10,782 nt of DNA from an uncultured Treponema sp. (GTDB lineage Bacteria > Spirochaetota > Spirochaetia > Treponematales > Treponemataceae). The notes under the pieces are model-generated. The model had not been told where the DNA came from. It saw nothing but the letters and a program-made list of their open reading frames with translations, and searched no databases. A program made the position numbers and the translations under genes. The stretch covers positions 1 to 10,782 of the forward strand of contig CAMNGY010000012.1 of the NCBI GenBank assembly GCA_946538795.1, written 5' to 3'. Position 1 is the first letter of the stretch. Every line of letters starts with the position of its first letter. Shown piece by piece: positions 7,528 to 10,782 of this stretch.

Positions 7528-7596
7528 ACAGGGATGGACCTCTGGTCCACAGGGATGGCCATGGGGCCAGAGGCATGGACCTCTGGTTCACAGGGA
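7524..7596. repeat. Cluster of short direct and inverted repeats upstream of ettA
   Basis: The core GTCCACAGGGA occurs at 7524-7534 and 7545-7555, with a one-mismatch copy at 7586-7596, so the copy spacings are 21 and 41 nt. Two 22-nt units (7534-7555 and 7575-7596) differ at one base. Between and within them CCTCTGG (7539-7545), CCAGAGG (7567-7573) and CCTCTGG (7580-7586) form alternative hairpins, the tightest being 7567-7586 (7-bp stem, 6-nt loop). TGGACC-TCT-GGTCCA (7535-7549) is a 6-bp palindrome. The block lies in the 168-nt gap between the lipoprotein gene and ettA. It resembles a small minisatellite; its function is not known. Confidence 0.7.
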
Positions 7597-7661
7597 AGGG
7601 TAGGAGGCCGGGATTACTTTTGCTTGCCCTGGTGGACTGCCTGCCCCCCTGCCCAAGTGAA

Positions 7662-8245
7662 TCAATTGTAGATTCTTGACCTGTCCCAGGTCCTGCTGCT
7701 TTTGTCGTATACGGCGATTACGGTGCCCGCAGGAAGTGAGCCGTTGCCGGATGTGATGGTGATCGGGGCATCGCTGTTGTAGCGGACTTCCTTCAGATGG
7801 GCGCAGCCTGTAAAGCAGCCTGCCGGAATGGACCTTATAAGTCCCCGGCTGTCGACAGCCTCGAAGCTGACGGCGAAGTCGGTGTTGAAGGTCTTGAGGT
7901 AGCCGGCGATGGTCACCAGTTCCGACGGGGAAACTCCGTTCTGGATGCCTATTTCCACGTCTGTTTTCCCTTCATACTTAGGGAGGTTTCTTTCGATGGT
8001 CGTCATGTCGACGACTGTTCCGCCATCAGAGCATCCGAGTACAATCAGGGCGAGCGAACCTTCGGAATCACCGTCTGAGACGGAGCTTCCGCTGCCTGAG
8101 CTTCCGCCACTTCCGGTGGAAGAGTTTCCTTCCTTGTACCATTCCGAGTCCCAATAGTCGCATGACGTTACCCCCCCCCAATCAGGGTTGCACAAAGCAT
8201 ACTTAGGAGCAACGATCCGACCCTCCTCATAACGTTCCTTTTCAT
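7662..8245 (-). CDS. Small Ser/Gly-rich lipoprotein with one leucine-rich repeat, frame-interrupted at a poly-G tract (probably phase-variable, OFF here)
   Basis: Translation should start at ATG 8245, which has AGAGGA 5 nt upstream on the minus strand. It gives a basic start (M-K-R-N-V-M-R-R) and a hydrophobic core (V-G-S-L-L-L-S-M-L-C-A-T-L-I-G-G-G), then meets TAA immediately after a run of nine G (8171-8179). The downstream frame is open for 177 codons from 8195 to the TGA at 7662-7664. Adding one G joins the two into 194 residues and forms the lipobox V26-T27-S28-C29, so the mature protein would be lipidated at C29. A Ser/Gly linker (about 39-62) follows, then an acidic region and a C-terminal repeat of BspA/LRR_5 type (I-P-A-G-C-F-T-G-C-A-H-L-K-E-V). 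Function is unknown; surface display is inferred. It could also be a fixed pseudogene or a homopolymer read error. Confidence 0.75.
8171..8179 (-). repeat. G9 homopolymer tract inside the lipoprotein signal peptide
   Basis: Nine consecutive G on the minus strand (C on the plus strand) directly after the hydrophobic core codons. The length is in the range where slipped-strand mispairing is frequent. With G9 the reading frame ends at TAA at once; G10 or G7 restores the frame into the 177-codon downstream region and creates the lipobox. Poly-G tracts are a known switching device in Treponema pallidum, where they act mainly in promoters of tpr genes. Confidence 0.8.
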
Positions 8246-8270
8246 TATAATCCTCTATGTGTATGGATTT

Positions 8271-8284
8271 CCCGTTACTACGGG
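8271..8284 (-). other. Small hairpin in the lipoprotein gene leader
   Basis: CCCGT-TACT-ACGGG forms a 5-bp stem with a 4-nt loop. It lies between the predicted transcription start (about 8286) and the Shine-Dalgarno of the gene starting at 8245, so it would sit at the extreme 5' end of the mRNA. This is a common arrangement for 5'-end stabilisation, or it could be a small operator. Confidence 0.35.
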
Positions 8285-8292
8285 ATTCGGAA

Positions 8293-8301
8293 ATTATAGC
8301 A
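8293..8301 (-). promoter_or_regulatory. Extended -10 promoter of the lipoprotein gene
   Basis: The minus strand reads TGC-TATAAT, a perfect -10 hexamer (8293-8298) with the TGn extension (8299-8301). No good -35 is found 16-18 nt upstream, as expected for an extended -10 promoter that does not need one. The predicted start near 8286 gives a leader of about 41 nt before ATG 8245, long enough to contain the AGAGGA site. Confidence 0.65.
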
Positions 8302-8326
8302 CGATTTGCAATTTAGAAATAGAGTA

Positions 8327-8351
8327 CAACGCACTGTTTTTTAGTGCGTTG
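8327..8351. promoter_or_regulatory. Perfect 9-bp dyad in the divergent promoter region (possible operator)
   Basis: CAACGCACT (8327-8335) and AGTGCGTTG (8343-8351) are perfect inverted repeats around GTTTTTT. The T-run is in the loop and neither flank has a T-tract, so this is not an intrinsic terminator. It is centred about 53 bp upstream of the predicted lipoprotein transcript start and about 89 bp upstream of that of the pectinesterase-like gene. A dimeric transcription factor site is the likeliest reading; the regulator is unknown. Confidence 0.5.
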
Positions 8352-8392
8352 AAGGGAAAATTTGGCTAAAATCGCATAAAATCACGGGGGAT

Positions 8393-8421
8393 TTGAAATA
8401 TATCGAAAAAAATGATACAAT
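8393..8421 (+). promoter_or_regulatory. Sigma-70-type promoter of the pectinesterase-like gene, predicting a leaderless transcript
   Basis: TTGAAA (8393-8398), a 17-nt spacer, and TACAAT (8416-8421) with a TGn extension (8413-8415). Each hexamer matches consensus at 5 of 6 positions and the spacing is optimal. Transcription should start near 8428, only about 4 nt before ATG 8432. No Shine-Dalgarno exists in front of that ATG, so the mRNA is predicted to be leaderless or nearly so. Confidence 0.7.
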
Positions 8422-8431
8422 CCCCCGCGTT

Positions 8432-9445
8432 ATGCTAGAGTTAACGGTAAATGCAAAGTCTCCGGCGGCTATAACGACTGCGCTCAAGAGGATGCGCGAG
8501 ATGGTTATGACCGGAGCCGTGGAAAAGGACACGTCTTTTCACCTTGTTCTTGGCCCCGGCCTGTACCGTGAGAGCATTCGGTACAATATGTCCAATCCCC
8601 TCGTCATGGAAAGCGCTCCGGGACATACGGCATCGGAATGTGTCATCATGGCAGATAATTGCGAGGCCTTCCACAGGGGACGGGAGAACCGCTCGATTTT
8701 TTATCTTGGGACAAATGCCAGCAACGTCACGCTCAGAAACTTTACGGTTGAAAACACACACCTGAAGTCCATCCAGGATGACAACACCAAGCCGGACAGC
8801 GCAGAGGCCTTTGTCTGGGACAACGTGACCGGTACTCTCAAGGCTGAAGGCATGAAATTCATAGGACGGCAGAATACTCTCTTTGTGCGCGGAAGCTCCT
8901 GGTTCCTGAACTGCCGGGTGGAAGGCGATACCGACATCGTGTACGGGGAGCCTGATATCTGTTTCCTAGAGGATTGTTTTGTGCACGTAAGGAGCGATAA
9001 CCGGGGAGACTTCAACGGTTATGCGGTGAAGAGCCGGACTGCTGCGGGAAAGAAGGGGTTCGTTTTCAGCGGATGCGAGTTCACGGGCGAGAAGCGCAAG
9101 AAAAGCTCGCTCTACGTGTACCGTACGGCTGGCCTGGGGCAGGCTGCTACTGGACGGAACTTCGATAATGCGGCTTTTTTGAACTGCAAGGTTTCGGAGC
9201 TGTTCAGTCCTGAATTTGAGTGGGACGATGACATGCAGCTGGATATATACCCGCGGGGCAACGCGGAGTCAGGAATCAGGGAGTACGGAACAAAAACCCT
9301 TCTGGAGGGTGGCGGTGAGCTGGTTGCGGACACCGGCCGCCGCAACGTCAAGTCGTACACTCTTACGGACGACGATTACTTTAAGATGTATGCGAGCCGT
9401 TACTTGGTTTTTGAAGGAACGTCACTGTCTGCAAGGTTGGAATAG
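8432..9445 (+). CDS. Pectinesterase-fold protein (carbohydrate esterase family 8-like), cytoplasmic, catalytic residue substituted
   Basis: The 337-residue product matches the right-handed beta-helix pectin methylesterases: an N-terminal G-L-Y-R-E-S-I strand (the G-x-Y-x-E element), R-Q-N-T-L-F at 146-151, G-D-T-D-I-V-Y-G at 165-172, and a later Y-R-T at 230-232. In active enzymes the motifs read Q-D-T/S-L, V-D-F-I-F-G and G-R-P-W. By alignment by eye D168 and R231 are kept, but the first catalytic Asp is N148 and the upstream conserved Gln appears to be Ser. There is no signal peptide, so the protein should be cytoplasmic, unlike secreted pectinesterases. It may be an oligogalacturonide-acting variant, an esterase of different specificity, or a non-catalytic binding protein. 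ATG 8432 is chosen since the domain begins there and the -35 of its promoter overlaps an alternative TTG at 8393. It is first in a plus-strand cluster with proC. Confidence 0.8.
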   Translation: MLELTVNAKSPAAITTALKRMREMVMTGAVEKDTSFHLVLGPGLYRESIRYNMSNPLVMESAPGHTASECVIMADNCEAFHRGRENRSIFYLGTNASNVTLRNFTVENTHLKSIQDDNTKPDSAEAFVWDNVTGTLKAEGMKFIGRQNTLFVRGSSWFLNCRVEGDTDIVYGEPDICFLEDCFVHVRSDNRGDFNGYAVKSRTAAGKKGFVFSGCEFTGEKRKKSSLYVYRTAGLGQAATGRNFDNAAFLNCKVSELFSPEFEWDDDMQLDIYPRGNAESGIREYGTKTLLEGGGELVADTGRRNVKSYTLTDDDYFKMYASRYLVFEGTSLSARLE

Positions 9446-9470
9446 GTTATAGATTATGAAAGGCTTGATC

Positions 9471-10337
9471 ATGAACGGAAAAAAGGTTGGCTGCATAGGC
9501 TGCGGGACTATGGGGGGGGCGGTTATCAAGGCTATAGCCGCATCGGATCTGGACGTAAGCTTGTACATCTCTTCAGGACATTACTCTAAGGCGGAGTCTT
9601 TCGTGGAGTCTCTTTCTGATTTGTCCTCCGGGGGCAAAGCTCGTCCTTGTGACTCCAACCTTTCTGTGGCGGAAAACTGCGACATCATCTTTATTGCGGT
9701 TAAGCCAGCTTTCGTTATGTCCGTCATAAAGGAGATAGCGGGTGCTTTCAATAGACCCAGGGTCCTTGTTTCCATGGCCGCCGGTATAACGATCCAGTCC
9801 ATACAGGATTGTTTGTCCGGACTTCCGGCAGATGAGTCTGCAGGGGAAGAATTCGTCTGCCCTCATGTTTTCCGCATGATGCCGAACTTGCCGGCCGTCT
9901 ACGGAGAGAGTATGACCGCCCTCTGTGCCGGAAAGGATGCCAGCGAGGAAGAGTCTGCTATGGTGACCGCCCTGCTGGGGACGGCCGGAAAGGTGGAGCT
10001 TGTCACCGAGAAGATGATGGACGGGGTGACTGCTGTAAGCGGTTCCGGCCCCGCTTACGCCTTCATGTTCATAGAGGCTCTTGCCGATGCAGCCGTGAAA
10101 TTCGGCATTCCAAGAAAGCAGGCCTATGTGTATGCGGCCCAGACCCTGAAGGGGGCGGCGGTTATGGCTCTGAAAGATGAGAGGAGCATAAGCGAGCTGA
10201 AGGATGCTGTATGCTCCCCGTCCGGGACGACCATAGAGGCCGTCGCAGCCTTAGAGCGTGGCGGTTTTAGGGGACTTGTCATTGATGCTGCGACAGCCGC
10301 ATACAACAGGTCGGTGGAGCTGGGTAGGAAGGGCTGA
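9471..10337 (+). CDS. proC: Pyrroline-5-carboxylate reductase
   Basis: Final step of proline synthesis: NAD(P)H-dependent reduction of 1-pyrroline-5-carboxylate to proline in the cytoplasm. The 288-residue product has the Rossmann motif G-C-I-G-C-G-T-M-G-G (7-16), the mid-domain A-V-K-P strand end, and the C-terminal dimer/substrate region with S-G-S-G-P-A-Y (190-196) and S-P-S-G-T-T-I (usually S-P-G-G-T-T). ATG 9471 is chosen because AAAGG (9459-9463) lies 7 nt upstream and family members start just before the first strand; ATG 9456 would add five residues with a poorer AGG. The gene follows the pectinesterase-like gene by 25 nt and is 5 nt ahead of the response regulator, so one transcript is likely. 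A G8 run (9512-9519) sits inside the codons of the dinucleotide-binding motif. Confidence 0.93.
   Translation: MNGKKVGCIGCGTMGGAVIKAIAASDLDVSLYISSGHYSKAESFVESLSDLSSGGKARPCDSNLSVAENCDIIFIAVKPAFVMSVIKEIAGAFNRPRVLVSMAAGITIQSIQDCLSGLPADESAGEEFVCPHVFRMMPNLPAVYGESMTALCAGKDASEEESAMVTALLGTAGKVELVTEKMMDGVTAVSGSGPAYAFMFIEALADAAVKFGIPRKQAYVYAAQTLKGAAVMALKDERSISELKDAVCSPSGTTIEAVAALERGGFRGLVIDAATAAYNRSVELGRKG
9512..9519 (+). repeat. G8 homopolymer tract in the 5' coding part of proC
   Basis: ATG-GGG-GGG-GCG codes Met-Gly-Gly-Ala of the dinucleotide-binding motif and makes eight consecutive G. Loss or gain of one G would truncate the enzyme near its start. The sequence shown is in frame. Glycine codons could have avoided the run, but the motif itself demands Gly-Gly, so chance is a fair explanation. 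Confidence 0.6.
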
Positions 10338-10342
10338 CCGTT

Positions 10343-10782
10343 GTGGGACGGGACTCCAAGATAGAAAAGCCCCTTGTTTTCTCAGCCATGGAAGCCGCAA
10401 AAATTTGCGGCGTGGTGAACCAGACGGCCATAAACTGGATCCGCAAGGGCTCGCTGAAGGCTTCTACAACGCCAGGCGGCCAGTACAGGATTTATCCAGA
10501 GGATCTTGTGGACTTCATGCGGAGAAACAGGATGAACGTTCCGCAGGGCCTGTTGGAGCGTATAAAGGACAGGGTCAGGAAAAGCAACAAAACCGTCCTT
10601 GTCGTGGACGATGACAGGGCCTTCAACTCCATAATGTGCAGCTACCTGAAGTCCAAGGACGAAGATTTTGTCCTGTATCCGGCTTATGACGGCTTTGAGG
10701 CAGGCTCTAAGATGGCTTCGCTCAAACCAAAGGCTGTCGTGCTGGATTTGGATTTGCCCGGTGTGGACGGCGTGAATATAAT
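10343..10782 (+). CDS. Response regulator with N-terminal MerR/excisionase-type DNA-binding domain and C-terminal receiver domain (3' partial)
   Basis: The frame opens at GTG 10343, with AGGAAGGG (10326-10333) 9 nt upstream, and runs off the window after 146 residues. Residues 12-61 form a helix-turn-helix of the HTH_17/MerR class (A-A-K-I-C-G-V-V-N-Q-T-A-I-N-W-I-R-K-G ... G-G-Q-Y-R-I ... D-L-V-D-F-M). A basic linker (about 62-83) leads to a receiver domain: strand one with acidic pocket V-L-V-V-D-D-D (85-91) and D135-L-D-L-P-G, where D135 is the expected phosphoacceptor (D-x-x-x-P spacing). The output domain thus precedes the receiver, the reverse of the usual order. Its cognate kinase is not in the window. 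The later receiver residues (Thr/Ser, Lys) and any further domain lie outside, so activity cannot be judged fully. Confidence 0.85.
   Translation, partial: MGRDSKIEKPLVFSAMEAAKICGVVNQTAINWIRKGSLKASTTPGGQYRIYPEDLVDFMRRNRMNVPQGLLERIKDRVRKSNKTVLVVDDDRAFNSIMCSYLKSKDEDFVLYPAYDGFEAGSKMASLKPKAVVLDLDLPGVDGVNI

Noticed and set aside
7494..7562. N-terminal extension of EttA from ATG 7562
   Set aside because: The added residues are translated repeat DNA (I-P-V-D-Q-R-S-I-P-V-D) and are not part of the EttA family start.
10258..10614. A 118-codon plus-strand frame over the proC end and response regulator start
   Set aside because: The alternative frame from GTG 10343 carries clear helix-turn-helix and receiver motifs and a good ribosome binding site.
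1..10782. CRISPR arrays, tRNA or rRNA genes, transposases, prophage genes
   Set aside because: No regularly spaced repeats of CRISPR type, no tRNA cloverleaf or rRNA motif, and no mobile-element protein was seen on either strand.

Overview
The window looks like a chromosomal segment of a spirochaete, most likely a Treponema-type host-associated species. This is inferred from the gene content: a Rbs/Mgl-like sugar ABC operon, a Ser/Gly-rich lipoprotein with one BspA-like leucine-rich repeat, a type 2 PyrF, an EttA, and long poly-G tracts like those used for switching in Treponema. No rRNA or other phylogenetic marker is present, so the genus is a guess. Coding is dense and GC-rich.

Layout. 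(1) Positions 1-3730, plus strand: the tail of a probable substrate-binding protein, a strong intrinsic terminator (187-239) placed as an intra-operon attenuator, then permease, dual-domain ATPase and second permease of one importer. (2) 3733-4716: an RluA-family pseudouridine synthase starting 2 nt after the last permease gene. (3) Minus strand, tail-to-tail with it: pyrF (4738-5643) and ettA (5730-7493). (4) 7524-7596: a small cluster of direct and inverted repeats just upstream of ettA. (5) 7662-8245, minus strand: a small lipoprotein gene whose signal peptide and mature domain lie in different frames, separated exactly at a run of nine G. (6) 8246-8431: a divergent promoter region with a good promoter on each strand and a perfect 9-bp dyad. 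(7) Plus strand: a cytoplasmic pectinesterase-fold protein with a substituted catalytic residue (8432-9445), proC (9471-10337, containing a G8 run in its dinucleotide-binding motif), and the start of a response regulator with an N-terminal DNA-binding domain (from 10343, cut by the window end).

The most notable signal is the G9 tract at 8171-8179. A strong Shine-Dalgarno, a classical signal peptide start and an extended -10 promoter all point to an ATG at 8245, but that frame ends at a TAA directly after the G-run. One more G (or two fewer) joins it to the 177-codon downstream frame and creates a perfect lipobox (V-T-S-C). This is the expected design of an ON/OFF phase-variable surface lipoprotein, here read in the OFF state. 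A homopolymer sequencing error or a fixed pseudogene are the alternatives.
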